Shown here piece after piece: positions 7,964 to 17,356 of a DNA stretch of 64,000 nt. The notes under the pieces are model-generated. The model was not told the origin of the DNA, did no database searches, and saw nothing but the letters and a program-made list of their open reading frames with translations. Made by a program: the position numbers and the translations under genes. Source of the stretch: Comamonas sp. NLF-1-9 (GTDB lineage: Bacteria > Pseudomonadota > Gammaproteobacteria > Burkholderiales > Burkholderiaceae_C); assembly GCF_019195435.1 (NCBI RefSeq), contig NZ_CP078069.1, positions 1,984,001 to 2,048,000 on the forward strand. Reading direction: 5' to 3'. How positions within the stretch are numbered: position 1 is the first letter of the stretch; every line of letters starts with the position of its first letter.

Positions 7964-8754
7964 ACACCCAGGCCAGCGCCGTGCAACTGCCGCTGCTGCA
8001 GTTGCAGAACGTGGAGAGCGCCTACGGCCCGATCAAGGCGATACGCGGCGTGAGCCTGGCGGTACACGCGGGCGAGATCGCCACCGTGCTGGGCAGCAAC
8101 GGCGCGGGCAAGACCACCATCCTCAAGACCATCTCGGGCATCATCGATCCGCTCAAGGGCAGCGTGCAGTTCAAGGGCGTGGACATCACCGCCAACGACC
8201 CCACGAGCATCGTGCGCCGGGGCTTGATGCACGTGCCCGAGGGGCGCGAGGTCTTCCCGCTGCTGTCGGTGCGCGACAACCTGATGATGGGCGCCTACAC
8301 CCGAGCCGACCGCGACGCGGTAGGGCGCGACCTGGAGCAGGTCTACGGCTACTTCCCCATCCTGAAGGAGCGCAGCCACCAGGACGCCGGCCTGCTCTCT
8401 GGCGGGCAGCAGCAGATGCTTGCCATCAGCCGCGCGCTGATGGCCGCGCCCGAGCTCATCCTGCTCGACGAACCCAGCCTGGGACTGTCGCCGCGCCTGA
8501 CCAAGGAGATCTTCGAGATCGTGGTGCGCATCAACCGCGAGCGCGGCACCACCATCTTGCTGGTCGAGCAAAACGCCAACATGGCGCTGAACGCCGCCGA
8601 CTTCGGCTACGTGCTGGAGAACGGCCGCATCGTCATGGAAGACCGCTGCGAGCGCCTGCGCGAGAAGGAGGACATCAAGGAGTTCTACCTGGGCATGAAG
8701 GACGCCGGCGTGCGCGGCGAGCGCCGCTGGAAGAAGAAGAAGACCTGGAGGTAG
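7960..8754 (+). CDS. livF: ABC transporter ATP-binding protein LivF
   Basis: 264 residues. Walker A GSNGAGKTT, signature LSGGQQQM, Walker B LILLDEPSLGLSP and switch region VEQNANMAL are all present. It overlaps livG by 4 bp (ATGA at 7960). Its C-terminus is extended by a basic tail (GERRWKKKKTWR), seen in LivF proteins next to acyl-CoA synthetases. Second ATPase of the same importer. Confidence 0.93.
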   Translation: MNTQASAVQLPLLQLQNVESAYGPIKAIRGVSLAVHAGEIATVLGSNGAGKTTILKTISGIIDPLKGSVQFKGVDITANDPTSIVRRGLMHVPEGREVFPLLSVRDNLMMGAYTRADRDAVGRDLEQVYGYFPILKERSHQDAGLLSGGQQQMLAISRALMAAPELILLDEPSLGLSPRLTKEIFEIVVRINRERGTTILLVEQNANMALNAADFGYVLENGRIVMEDRCERLREKEDIKEFYLGMKDAGVRGERRWKKKKTWR

Positions 8755-8758
8755 GCCA

Positions 8759-10627
8759 ATGGCGACGTTGTGGAACCCCGACATCCGGCCGCGCGAGGAC
8801 ATCGCCATGGCGGGCGAGACCATCGCTGCCATGTTCTGGAACGCGGTGCGCGAGCGCGGCCCCGGCGTGTGGCTGCGCGAAAAGAAGCTCGGCCTGTGGC
8901 AGGCCTGGACCTGGAAGCAGGTCGGAGAAGCCGTGGGCGAAGTCGCCGGCGGGCTGATGGCGCTGGGCTTTGCGCCGGGCGACACCGCCTCCATCCTGTC
9001 CAACACCGTCCTCGAATGGGTGCTGGCCGACCTGGCCGTGCTCTCCTGCGCTGGCGTGGCCAGCGGCATCTACCCGACGGACGCCGCGCCCCAGGTGCAC
9101 TATCTGACGCAGGATTCGCACAGCAGCATCCTCTTCGTCGAGGACGACGAGCAGCTGGACAAGGCGCTGGAAGTGCGCGCGCAGTTGCCGCTGCTGAAAA
9201 AAATCGTCGTCTTCGACATGGACGGCCTGCACGAGCTCGACGACGAGGGCGTGATCAGCCTGGCGCAACTGCGCGCGCTGGGCCGCCAGTGGAACGCCGA
9301 ACACCCGCAGATGCTGAGCGAGCGCGTGGCCGCGATCACGCCCGAACAACTGGCGATCCTGGTCTATACCTCGGGCACCACCGGCAAGCCCAAGGGCGCG
9401 ATGCACACCCACGCCGCGCTGGTGCAGACCGCGCGCGGGCTCAACAGCGTGATCTCGCGCAGCGAGCAGGACGAAGCCATGGCCTTCCTGCCGCTGTGCC
9501 ACATCGCCGAGCGCATGGGCGGCGAATACCTCTCGCTGTACACCGGCTGCAAGCTCAACTTTGTCGAGAACCCCGACACCGTGCCCGAGAACGTGCGCGA
9601 GATCGCGCCCACGGTCTTCGTCGCGGTGCCGCGCGTGTGGGAGAAGTTCTATTCCGGCGTCACCATCGCCATCCGGGAAAGCTCGCGCCTGCAGCAGCGC
9701 GCCTACGCCTGGGCGCTGGGCGTGGGGCGCGAGATTGCCGAGCGGGTGCTCGCGGGCCAGGACGTGCCCGCCTCGCTCAAGTGGCGCTTTCGGCTCGCGC
9801 GCTGGCTGGTGCTGGACAACGTGCGCAAGATGATTGGCATACACCGCTCGCGCTACCTCGTCACCGGCGCCGCGCCGATCTCGCCCGAGCTCATCAAGTG
9901 GTACCTGTCGCTGGGCGTGCCCATGCTCGAGGTCTGGGGCATGACCGAGACCTGCGGCGTCTCCACCGCCATGCTGCCCGCGCGCATCAAGCCCGGCTCC
10001 ATAGGGCCGGCCGCGCACTACAACCAGGTGCGCCTGGATCCGCAGACGGGCGAGATCCAGGTCAAGGGCCCCAACGTCTTTGCCGGCTACCTGAACCTGC
10101 CCGAGAAGACCGCCGAGACCTTCACCGAGGACGGATGGCTTGCTACCGGCGACGTCGGCACCGTGGACGCCGACGGCTACTACCGCATCACCGACCGCAT
10201 GAAGGACATCATCATCACCGCGGGCGGCAAGAACATCACGCCCAGCGAGATCGAGAACGAACTCAAGTTCAGCCCCTACATCACCGACGCCGTGGTGATA
10301 GGCGACAAGCGGCCCTACCTCACCGTGATCGTCATGATCGACCAGGAAAACGTCGAGAAGTACGCGCAAGACCACGACGTGCCGTTTTCCAACTACGCCA
10401 GCCTCACGCGCGCGCCCGAAGTGCAGCAGCTCATCCAGGACGTGATCGACGAGGTGAACACCCGGTTTGCGCGGGTGGAGCAAATCAAGAAGTTCTTCCT
10501 GCTCGACACCCAGCTCACCGCCGAGGACGAAGAACTCACGCCCACGATGAAGCTCAAGCGCAAGCTCGTCGAGAAGAAGTACGCCGAGCAGATCGAGGCG
10601 ATGTACCGCGGCGCGGGAAAACCCTGA
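8759..10627 (+). CDS. Long-chain fatty acyl-CoA synthetase-type AMP-binding protein
   Basis: 622 residues. The P-loop-like YTSGTTGKPKGAMHTH, the adenylation motif WGMTETCG and the hinge GWLATGDVGTVDADGYY with the C-terminal Lys region (KDIIITAGGKNITPSEIEN) identify an ANL-superfamily acyl-CoA synthetase of the long-chain/very-long-chain branch. It activates a carboxylic acid with ATP to acyl-AMP and then acyl-CoA. GGAGGT lies upstream of the ATG, 4 bp after livF. Its place between the ATPases and the binding protein implies that imported acids are activated directly on entry. The chain length is not predictable. Confidence 0.9.
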   Translation: MATLWNPDIRPREDIAMAGETIAAMFWNAVRERGPGVWLREKKLGLWQAWTWKQVGEAVGEVAGGLMALGFAPGDTASILSNTVLEWVLADLAVLSCAGVASGIYPTDAAPQVHYLTQDSHSSILFVEDDEQLDKALEVRAQLPLLKKIVVFDMDGLHELDDEGVISLAQLRALGRQWNAEHPQMLSERVAAITPEQLAILVYTSGTTGKPKGAMHTHAALVQTARGLNSVISRSEQDEAMAFLPLCHIAERMGGEYLSLYTGCKLNFVENPDTVPENVREIAPTVFVAVPRVWEKFYSGVTIAIRESSRLQQRAYAWALGVGREIAERVLAGQDVPASLKWRFRLARWLVLDNVRKMIGIHRSRYLVTGAAPISPELIKWYLSLGVPMLEVWGMTETCGVSTAMLPARIKPGSIGPAAHYNQVRLDPQTGEIQVKGPNVFAGYLNLPEKTAETFTEDGWLATGDVGTVDADGYYRITDRMKDIIITAGGKNITPSEIENELKFSPYITDAVVIGDKRPYLTVIVMIDQENVEKYAQDHDVPFSNYASLTRAPEVQQLIQDVIDEVNTRFARVEQIKKFFLLDTQLTAEDEELTPTMKLKRKLVEKKYAEQIEAMYRGAGKP

Positions 10628-10684
10628 GCCACGCGCCGGCACCAGCAACCACAATCATTTCAAACCACACAAGGAGACCTGACG

Positions 10685-11854
10685 ATGCGCATGAAGACCA
10701 CCCTTTTGGCCGCCGCCTGCGCCCTGGGCTTTGCCGGGAGCGCGCTGGCACAGAACCTGGGCGTGAGCAAGTCCGAGCTCAAGATCGCCACCATCCAGGA
10801 CCTCTCCGGGCCGCTGGCGCCGATCGGCAAGCAGGCACGCGACGGCATGCAGCTGCGCGTCGACGAGGCCAACGAACAAGGCGGCATCAACGGCCGCAAG
10901 ATCGCCTTCAAGGTGGAAGACGACGGCTACGACCCCAAGCGCGCGGTGCTGGCGGCGCAAAAGCTGGTGAACCAGGAAAAGGTCTTCGCCATCATCGGCC
11001 ACATCGGCACGGCGGCCAATCTGGCCACCTTCCCGGTGATGTTCCCCAAGAAGGTGATCAACTTCCTGCCGCTCACCGCCGCGCGCGAGATGTACGAGCC
11101 GCTCAACCCGCTGACCTACGCCTTCATCGCGCCCTACTACCAGCAGATCCGCGAGGCGGTGCCCCAGCTCGTGAAGGACAAGAAGCTGTCCAAGGTCTGC
11201 ACCATCTACCAGGACGATGAGTTCGGCGCCGAAGTGCTCAAGGGCACCGAGGACGGCCTCAAGGACATCGGCATGCAACTGGTCGAGAAGGCCAGCTTCA
11301 AGCGCGGCGCGACCGATTTCTCCTCGCAAGTGGCCAAGACCAAGGCCGCGGGCTGCGACCTGGTGACCCTGGGCGGCGTGATACGCGAGACCATAGGCAC
11401 GATAGGCACGGCCAAGAAGATGGGCTACAACCCGGTGTTCCTGGGCTCGGCCGCGTCCTACAGCGAGTTGATTCCCAAGCTCGGCGGCAAGGCCATGGAC
11501 GGCTTGTACGCCACCATGGCCGCGCAGGTGCCTTATGCGGACGACACCAGCAACAAGCCGCTTGCCTTCTGGGCCACCAAGTACAAGACCAAGTACGGCG
11601 AGGACGGCGGCATCTTCTCGGCCTATGGCTACATCGTGATGGACATGTTCCTGCAGGCCGTCTCCAAGGCCGGGCCCAACCTCACGACCGACGCCTTCAT
11701 CAAGACCATGGAGTCCATGCACTTTCCGACCGACATCTTCGGCAGCGCCCCGGCCACCTACACGGCCACCAAGCACCTGGGCAGTACCGCCTGGCGCCTG
11801 TCGCTGGTGGAAGACGGAAAGTGGAAGGTCGTGTCCGACTACTCCACCAAATAA
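10685..11854 (+). CDS. ABC transporter substrate-binding protein (LivK/amide-binding type)
   Basis: 389 residues. A signal peptide (1-22, cleavage after SALA) is followed by a type I periplasmic-binding fold: IATIQDLSGPLAPIGKQARDG at the start and QDDEFGAEVLKG in the hinge. It captures the ligand in the periplasm and delivers it to LivHM. AAGGAG lies 8 nt before the ATG. Last gene of the liv cluster; a terminator follows. Binding-site residues were not analysed, so the ligand remains open. Confidence 0.92.
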   Translation: MRMKTTLLAAACALGFAGSALAQNLGVSKSELKIATIQDLSGPLAPIGKQARDGMQLRVDEANEQGGINGRKIAFKVEDDGYDPKRAVLAAQKLVNQEKVFAIIGHIGTAANLATFPVMFPKKVINFLPLTAAREMYEPLNPLTYAFIAPYYQQIREAVPQLVKDKKLSKVCTIYQDDEFGAEVLKGTEDGLKDIGMQLVEKASFKRGATDFSSQVAKTKAAGCDLVTLGGVIRETIGTIGTAKKMGYNPVFLGSAASYSELIPKLGGKAMDGLYATMAAQVPYADDTSNKPLAFWATKYKTKYGEDGGIFSAYGYIVMDMFLQAVSKAGPNLTTDAFIKTMESMHFPTDIFGSAPATYTATKHLGSTAWRLSLVEDGKWKVVSDYSTK

Positions 11855-11870
11855 CACGGCCGCGCTGCCA

Positions 11871-11900
11871 ACGCAGACCGCCTTCGGGCGGTTTGTCGTT
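11871..11900 (+). terminator. Intrinsic terminator after the liv cluster
   Basis: ACCGCC-TTCG-GGCGGT (11877-11892) extended by weaker pairs, followed by TTGTCGTT. A stable UUCG tetraloop stem with a short T-rich tail, 22 bp after the binding-protein stop. Confidence 0.75.
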
Positions 11901-11938
11901 TCTGCGACTGGACATCCGGGCAAAAGCTGTCAGACTTT

Positions 11939-11954
11939 AACCAAGCAACTGCTT
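11939..11954. promoter_or_regulatory. Candidate TetR operator upstream of the acyl-CoA dehydrogenase
   Basis: AACCAAGCAACTGCTT contains the inverted repeat AAGCA-AC-TGCTT and matches the operator-like AATCAAGCGCTTGCTT at 37699-37714 in 12 of 16 positions. It lies 12 bp before the start codon at 11967. A common regulator is inferred, not shown. Confidence 0.45.
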
Positions 11955-11966
11955 CAATTAAATACC

Positions 11967-13133
11967 ATGATCGAACGCACTCTTTTCGATGCCGGCCACC
12001 AGGCGTTTGCCGACAGCTTCCGCCGCTTTCTGGACAAGGAAGTCATGCCCCAGCACGCCGCCTGGGAAGAACAAGGCTATGTGGACCGGGCGGTCTGGAC
12101 CAAGGCGGGCACCAACGGCTTTCTCTGCCTGAGCATGCCCGAGGAATACGGCGGTGCAGGCGCGGACAAGCTCTACAGCGTGGCGCAGATGGAGGCGATC
12201 GCGCGCGCCGGCTGCACCGGCATAGGCTTTGGCCTGCACAGCGAGATCGTCGCGCCCTACATCCTGCACTACGGCACCGAGGAGCAAAAGCGCAAATACC
12301 TGCCCCGGCTTGCCAGCGGCGAGATGGTCGGCGCCATCGCCATGACCGAGCCGGCCGCCGGCAGCGACCTGCAAGGTGTGAAGACCACCGCCCTGCTGTC
12401 CGATGACGGCAGCCACTACGTGCTCAACGGCAGCAAGACCTTCATCACCAATGGCTGGCATGCCGACCTGGTCATCGTCGTGGCCAAGACCGACCCGGCC
12501 GCCGGCGCCAAGGGCACCAGCCTGCTGCTGGTCGAGCGCGGCATGGCCGGTTTCGAGAAAGGTCAGCGCCTGAAGAAAGCCGGCATGAAGGCGCAGGACA
12601 CCTCCGAGCTCTTCTTCAAGGACGTCAAGGTTCCCGTCGAGAACCTGCTGGGCGGCGCCGCCATGCAGAACAAGGGCTTCATTTGCCTGATGGAGCAGCT
12701 ACCCTGGGAGCGGCTGCAGATTGCGATCACCGCAGTGGCCGCAGCGCAGGCGGCAATCGACTGGACGCTGGACTACGTCAAGCAGCGCAAGGTCTTCGGC
12801 CAGGCCGTGGCCGCCTTCCAGAACACCCGCTACACCCTGGCCGAGCTGCAGACCGAGGTGCAGGTGGCGCGCGTCTTTGTCGACAAGTGCTGCGAGCTCA
12901 TCGTGCAGGACAAGCTGGACACCCAGACCGCCAGCATGGCCAAGTACTGGACCACCGACCTGCAGTTCAAGGTGATGGACGAATGCGTGCAACTCTTTGG
13001 CGGCTACGGCTACATGTGGGAATACCCGATCGCCCGCGCCTGGGCCGACGCGCGGGTGCAGCGCATCTACGGCGGCACCAACGAGATCATGAAGGAGCTG
13101 ATCTCGCGCAACATGGGTTTGCCGGGGCGGTGA
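11967..13133 (+). CDS. Acyl-CoA dehydrogenase
   Basis: 388 residues, the standard length of the medium-chain family. The FAD/substrate motifs AMTEPAAGSDLQG and FITNGWHADLVIV, the middle PWERLQIA, the RKVFGQAV helix and the C-terminal RIYGGTNEIMKELISR are present; the Glu of GGTNEIMKE is at the usual catalytic-base position. It catalyses alpha,beta-dehydrogenation of acyl-CoA with ETF as electron acceptor. First gene of a beta-oxidation set with the thiolase and FadB-type genes. A palindromic element and a dispersed repeat separate it from the thiolase. Confidence 0.92.
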   Translation: MIERTLFDAGHQAFADSFRRFLDKEVMPQHAAWEEQGYVDRAVWTKAGTNGFLCLSMPEEYGGAGADKLYSVAQMEAIARAGCTGIGFGLHSEIVAPYILHYGTEEQKRKYLPRLASGEMVGAIAMTEPAAGSDLQGVKTTALLSDDGSHYVLNGSKTFITNGWHADLVIVVAKTDPAAGAKGTSLLLVERGMAGFEKGQRLKKAGMKAQDTSELFFKDVKVPVENLLGGAAMQNKGFICLMEQLPWERLQIAITAVAAAQAAIDWTLDYVKQRKVFGQAVAAFQNTRYTLAELQTEVQVARVFVDKCCELIVQDKLDTQTASMAKYWTTDLQFKVMDECVQLFGGYGYMWEYPIARAWADARVQRIYGGTNEIMKELISRNMGLPGR

Positions 13134-13143
13134 TCCCCTTGCA

Positions 13144-13240
13144 CCCTCCCCCTCTGCGGGAGGATTGGGGTGGGGGCCTGCTTGCCATCGCGCCAATGCC
13201 CGCGGCCCCCATCCCTGCCTTCCCCCAAAGGGGGAAGGAG
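13144..13240. repeat. Two-armed G/C palindromic element
   Basis: Arm 1 CCCTCCCCCTCTGCGGGAGG, then GGGGTGGGGGCC, a short loop, GGCCCCCATCCCTG and arm 2 CTTCCCCCAAAGGGGGAAGG followed by AG. The inner G and C tracts pair, giving hairpin-stem-hairpin. It fills the gap between acyl-CoA dehydrogenase and thiolase. Other full copies are at 29690, 33016, 34343, 45776 and 46341, plus the array at 42640. Confidence 0.85.
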
Positions 13241-13250
13241 AAGATACATA

Positions 13251-13300
13251 AAACATAGCTGCTTGCGCTTGTCCAGCAAGCGTTTGAGCCACTTTTCATC
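13251..13300. repeat. Dispersed AGCT-hairpin repeat, full copy
   Basis: ATAGCTGCTTG, hairpin CGCTTG-TCCAG-CAAGCG, then TTTGAGCCACTTTTCATC. It abuts the palindromic element and ends just before the thiolase ribosome-binding site. Confidence 0.75.
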
Positions 13301-13312
13301 TGGAGAAATTGC

Positions 13313-14518
13313 ATGACCACCGCCTATGTGTTCGAGGCCTTGCGCACCCCGCGCGGAAAGGGCAAGAAGGACGGCACGCTGCACGAGGTCAAGCCCATAG
13401 ACCTGGCCGCCGGGCTGCTGGCCGAGCTGCAGGCACGCCAGGGGTTTGACAGCGCCGCAGTGGACGACGTGGTCATGGGCGTCGTCTCGCCAGTGGGCGA
13501 ACAAGGCGCGGTGCTGCCCAAGATCGCCGCGCTCAAGGCCGGCTGGGCGTGGAGCTGCGCGGGCGTGCAGATCAACCGCTTCTGCGCCTCTGGCCTGGAG
13601 GCGGTGAACCTGGCGGCGCAGAAAGTGGCCAGCGGCTGGGAAGACCTGGTCGTCGCCGGCGGCGTGGAGAGCATGAGCCGCGTGCCGCTGGGCAGCGACG
13701 GCGGCGCCTGGGCGCAAGACCCCGCCACCAATCTGCAGACCCTGTTCGTGCCCCAGGGCATAGGCGCGGACCTGATCGCCACGCTGGACGGCTTCACGCG
13801 CGCCGACGTCGACGCCTTCGCGGTCGAGTCGCAAAGGCGCGCTGCTGCAGCGCGGGCGGCCGGATGGTTTCAGCGCTCCGTGGTGCCGGTGCGCGACATG
13901 CTCGGCCAGGTGATCCTCGCCGAAGACGAATTCATCAAGCCCCAGACCACGCTGGACGGCCTGGCCGCGCTCAAGCCCTCGTTTGCCCAGTTGGGTGAGA
14001 TGGGCTTTGACCAGGTGGCGCTGCAGCGCTATCCGCAGGTCGAGCGCATCGAGCACGTGCACCACGCGGGCAATTCCTCGGGCATCGTCGATGGCGCGGC
14101 CGCCGTGCTGATCGGCAGCGAGGCCGCGGCCAAGGCCCATGGCCTCAGGCCGCGCGCGCGCATCGTCGCTACCGCCGTGAGCGGGGACGACCCCACCATC
14201 ATGCTCACCGGCCCCATGCCCGCCACACGCAAGGCGCTGTCGCGCGCCGGCATGACGATAGACCAGATCGACCTGTTCGAGGTGAACGAGGCCTTTGCCG
14301 CCGTGCCCATGCGCTTCATGCGCGAGATGGGCGTGCCGCACGAGAAGGTCAACGTCAACGGCGGCGCGATCGCGATGGGCCACCCGCTGGGCGCGACCGG
14401 CGCGATGCTGCTGGGCACGCTGATCGACGAACTCGAGCGCCGCCAACTGCGCTACGGCCTGGTCACGCTGTGCGTGGGCGGCGGCATGGGCATTGCCACC
14501 ATCGTTGAGCGGCTTTGA
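13313..14518 (+). CDS. Acetyl-CoA C-acyltransferase (thiolase)
   Basis: 401 residues. Nucleophile Cys91 in [12 protein letters not shown], the loop [13 protein letters not shown], His of [16 protein letters not shown] and the second Cys of TLCVGGGMG form the thiolase active site. It cleaves 3-ketoacyl-CoA in the last step of beta-oxidation. TGGAG lies 9 nt before the ATG. It is 13 bp from the next gene, a FadB-type protein, so the pair probably forms the multienzyme beta-oxidation complex. Confidence 0.93.
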   Translation: MTTAYVFEALRTPRGKGKKDGTLHEVKPIDLAAGLLAELQARQGFDSAAVDDVVMGVVSPVGEQGAVLPKIAALKAGWAWSCAGVQINRFCASGLEAVNLAAQKVASGWEDLVVAGGVESMSRVPLGSDGGAWAQDPATNLQTLFVPQGIGADLIATLDGFTRADVDAFAVESQRRAAAARAAGWFQRSVVPVRDMLGQVILAEDEFIKPQTTLDGLAALKPSFAQLGEMGFDQVALQRYPQVERIEHVHHAGNSSGIVDGAAAVLIGSEAAAKAHGLRPRARIVATAVSGDDPTIMLTGPMPATRKALSRAGMTIDQIDLFEVNEAFAAVPMRFMREMGVPHEKVNVNGGAIAMGHPLGATGAMLLGTLIDELERRQLRYGLVTLCVGGGMGIATIVERL

Positions 14519-14531
14519 GGGAGACAAACAC

Positions 14532-16700
14532 ATGGACACCATCCGCTACGAACTCATCCCCGCCCAGGGCGAAGGCCAGGTTGCCCTGGTCACCTTCGAC
14601 GAACCCGGCTCGCCGGTGAACACCATGTGCGCGCGCTGGCAGGGCGACCTGGTCGCGCTGACCGCCCAGGTACTGGCGGACCGCGACCGCCTGGGCGCGC
14701 AGCTCAAGGGCATCGTGCTCGCATCGGCCAAGAAGACTTTCTTTGCCGGCGCAGACCTGAAGGCCCTGATGCGATTGACGCCCGCCGACGCGCCGCAGGT
14801 GTTCACCGAGATCGAGCGCATGAAAAAGCAGATGCGCACGCTGGAAACCCTGGGCATTCCGGTGGTCTCGTGCATCAACGGCACGGCGCTCGGCGGCGGC
14901 TGGGAGGTGGCCTTGATGGGCCACCACCGCATCGCGGTCGATGAGGCCAAAACCCAGCTCGGCCTGCCGGAAGTGACGCTGGGCCTGCTGCCCGGCGCCA
15001 GCGGCATCACCAAGACGGTGCGCCTGCTCGGCCTCATGGGCGCGCAGCCCTGGCTGCTTGAAGGCAAGCTGTTCAACCCGCAGCAGGGCAAGGCGCTGGG
15101 CCTGGTGCACGCACTGGTGGCCACGCGCGAGGAGCTGCTGCCTGCGGCGCTGGCCTGGATTGCCGCCCACCCCGAATCGCGCCAGCCCTGGGACGAAAAG
15201 GGCTACAAGATCCCAGGCGGCACGCCGGCCAACCCCAAGATTGCCGCCGCTCTGGCGGTAGCGCCAGCCATGCTGCGCAAAACCACGCGCGGGCGCTACC
15301 CCGCGCCCGAAGCGGCGCTGGCCGCGATGGTCGAGGGTGCGAGCGTGGACTTTGACACCGCGCTGCGCATCGAAAGCCGCTACCTCGCTGGCCTCATGAC
15401 CAGCCCGGTGGCGCACAACATGGTCAGCGCCTTCTTCTTTGACCTGAACGCGATCAAGAGCGGGCAGTCGCGCCCCAAGCTGGCCGAGCGCTTCAAGCCC
15501 ACGCGCGTCGGCGTGCTCGGCGCGGGCATGATGGGCGCGGGCATCGCCTGGGCGCAGGCCAGCCGCGACATCGCCACGCCACTGCTGGACGTGAGCGTCG
15601 AGAAGGCCGAGCACGGCAAGGCCTACAGCGCCCGCCTGGCCGACAAGCGCGTGGAAAAAGGCCGCATGAGCGCCGAGGCGCGCGAGGCGCTGCTCGCCTG
15701 CATCGCACCTACCGCCGAGGCGCGCGACCTGGCGGGCTGCGAGCTGATCATCGAAGCGGTGTTCGAAAACCGCGAGCTCAAGGCCAGGATCACGCGCGAA
15801 GCCGAGCCGCAACTGGCACCGCGCGGCTTCTTCGCGAGCAACACCTCCACCCTGCCGATCACCGGCCTGGCCCAGGCCAGCCGCGCGCCGGAAAAATTCA
15901 TCGGCATCCACTTCTTCAGCCCGGTAGACAAGATGCGGCTGGTGGAGATCATTCGCGGACGGCAAACCAGCGACGAGACCGTGGCGCGCGCCTACGACTA
16001 CGTGCTCGCGCTGGGCAAGCTGCCCATCGTGGTCAACGACGCGCGCGGCTTCTACACCAGCCGCACCTTCGGCACCTATGTGATGGAAGGCGCCAGCATG
16101 CTCGCCGAGGGCATTCCCGCGCCGGTGATAGAGAACGCCGCGATGCAGGCCGGCATGCCGGTAGGCCCGCTGGCGGTGCTGGACGAAACCGCGCTGTCCT
16201 TGAGCGTGCACGTGATGGAGCAGACCCGCGCCGACCTCGCCGCCGAGGGCAAGACCTGGCAGGCCACGCCCGGCGAGCTGCTGGTCGAGCGCATGGTCAA
16301 GGAATTCAAGCGGCCCGGTCGCGCCGGCGGCGGCGGTTTCTACGACTACCCCAAGGGCGAGAAAAAGCACCTGTGGAGCGAGCTCAAACCCCTGTTTGAA
16401 AAGCCCGATACCCGCTGGAGCGTGCCCGAGCTGCAAGACCGCCTGCTCTACCGCCAGGCGATAGAGACCGCGCGGTGTCTTTCCGAAGGCGTGCTCACCA
16501 GCGTGCACGACGCCAACATCGGCTCGATCTTCGGCATCGGCTTTCCGGCCTGGACCGGGGGCGCGATGCAGTTCATCTACGGCACGGGCGTGGACGCCTT
16601 CGCGGCGCGCGCGGAGGAACTCGCGCAGCGGCACGGCGCGGGCTTTGCCATCGACGCCAAGGTGCGCGAGGCCATCACGCAGCATCAGCCCGTCTATTGA
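14532..16700 (+). CDS. FadB/FadJ-type bifunctional enoyl-CoA hydratase / 3-hydroxyacyl-CoA dehydrogenase
   Basis: 722 residues. N-terminal crotonase domain (about 1-300; NGTALGGGWEVAL and GLPEVTLGLLPGASG), NAD-binding domain (about 325-510; GVLGAGMMGAGIAWA) and C-terminal 3-hydroxyacyl-CoA dehydrogenase domain (HFFSPVDKMRLVEII; GRAGGGGFYDYP). It hydrates enoyl-CoA and oxidises the 3-hydroxyacyl-CoA with NAD. The start at 14532 has GGGAG upstream; an in-frame ATG at 14493 would overlap the thiolase. The domain order is hydratase first, opposite to the paralogue at 43317. Confidence 0.93.
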   Translation: MDTIRYELIPAQGEGQVALVTFDEPGSPVNTMCARWQGDLVALTAQVLADRDRLGAQLKGIVLASAKKTFFAGADLKALMRLTPADAPQVFTEIERMKKQMRTLETLGIPVVSCINGTALGGGWEVALMGHHRIAVDEAKTQLGLPEVTLGLLPGASGITKTVRLLGLMGAQPWLLEGKLFNPQQGKALGLVHALVATREELLPAALAWIAAHPESRQPWDEKGYKIPGGTPANPKIAAALAVAPAMLRKTTRGRYPAPEAALAAMVEGASVDFDTALRIESRYLAGLMTSPVAHNMVSAFFFDLNAIKSGQSRPKLAERFKPTRVGVLGAGMMGAGIAWAQASRDIATPLLDVSVEKAEHGKAYSARLADKRVEKGRMSAEAREALLACIAPTAEARDLAGCELIIEAVFENRELKARITREAEPQLAPRGFFASNTSTLPITGLAQASRAPEKFIGIHFFSPVDKMRLVEIIRGRQTSDETVARAYDYVLALGKLPIVVNDARGFYTSRTFGTYVMEGASMLAEGIPAPVIENAAMQAGMPVGPLAVLDETALSLSVHVMEQTRADLAAEGKTWQATPGELLVERMVKEFKRPGRAGGGGFYDYPKGEKKHLWSELKPLFEKPDTRWSVPELQDRLLYRQAIETARCLSEGVLTSVHDANIGSIFGIGFPAWTGGAMQFIYGTGVDAFAARAEELAQRHGAGFAIDAKVREAITQHQPVY

Positions 16701-16710
16701 CCATGCCCGT

Positions 16711-16738
16711 CCCTGCGGGAGCGGCGTGAGCCGCGACC
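16711..16738. repeat. REP-like hairpin GGGAGCGGC-GTGA-GCCGC
   Basis: CCCTGCGGGAGCGGC, GTGA loop, GCCGCGACC. This form is familiar as a REP sequence in gammaproteobacteria such as Pseudomonas and Xanthomonas relatives. One copy, between the FadB-type gene and the DUF2939 gene. Confidence 0.6.
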
Positions 16739-16760
16739 ACAGGCTTGGAATCCGCGCGGT

Positions 16761-17345
16761 ATGCTGGCGCCTTTGCGCCCAGCGCCCTCCCCGGTGAACA
16801 AGAAAATCCTCGCTCCGCTTCTGGCCGCCGGCGTGCTGCTGGCCGCCTGGTTCATCGCCGCGCCCTGGCTCACGGTCTACCAGATCGGCAACGCAGCCCA
16901 GAGCCGCGACGCCCAGGCGCTGGCCGAGCATGTGGACTTCGCCAGCGTGCGCCAAAGCCTGAAGGACCAGATCAAGGCCATGATGCTGGACAAAGTGGCG
17001 CGCGAAGACGGCGGCGCGCTCAACCCGCTGGCCGCCCTGATTGCGCCACTGGCGGGCGCCGTCGTGGACGGGGCGGTAGACGCCTACCTCACGCCGGCGG
17101 GCCTGGCGCGTTTGATGGCCGGCACCGCGCCGCGTGAAGGCGCAGCCAAACCCGGGGGCGAAGCCGGCACGCCCGAGGACGGCGAGGCCGGCGCAGGCCG
17201 CCCCCTGGCGGGGGCAGACATGGGCTACGCCGGCATGCACCGCTTCATCGTCACCGCCCACGGGCGCCGCGGCGACACGCGCTTCGTGCTCAGGCGCCAA
17301 GGCCTGGGCTGGAAGCTCAGCGAAATCATCCTGCCCTTGAACTGA
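16761..17345 (+). CDS. DUF2939 domain-containing membrane-anchored protein
   Basis: 194 residues. An N-terminal signal-anchor (KKILAPLLAAGVLLAAWFIAAP, cut here to its hydrophobic core) is followed by WLTVYQIGNAAQSRDAQALAEHVDF, the DUF2939 signature, and a C-terminal segment ending GWKLSEIILPLN. The function is unknown; the body should be periplasmic. The start may instead be the in-frame GTG at 16794, which gives the short N-terminus usual in the family; neither has a clear ribosome-binding site. A Gly/Glu/Pro-rich stretch (about 125-150) looks disordered. It is 11 bp before the peroxiredoxin gene. Confidence 0.8.
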   Translation: MLAPLRPAPSPVNKKILAPLLAAGVLLAAWFIAAPWLTVYQIGNAAQSRDAQALAEHVDFASVRQSLKDQIKAMMLDKVAREDGGALNPLAALIAPLAGAVVDGAVDAYLTPAGLARLMAGTAPREGAAKPGGEAGTPEDGEAGAGRPLAGADMGYAGMHRFIVTAHGRRGDTRFVLRRQGLGWKLSEIILPLN

Positions 17346-17356
17346 GAGGCACACCC

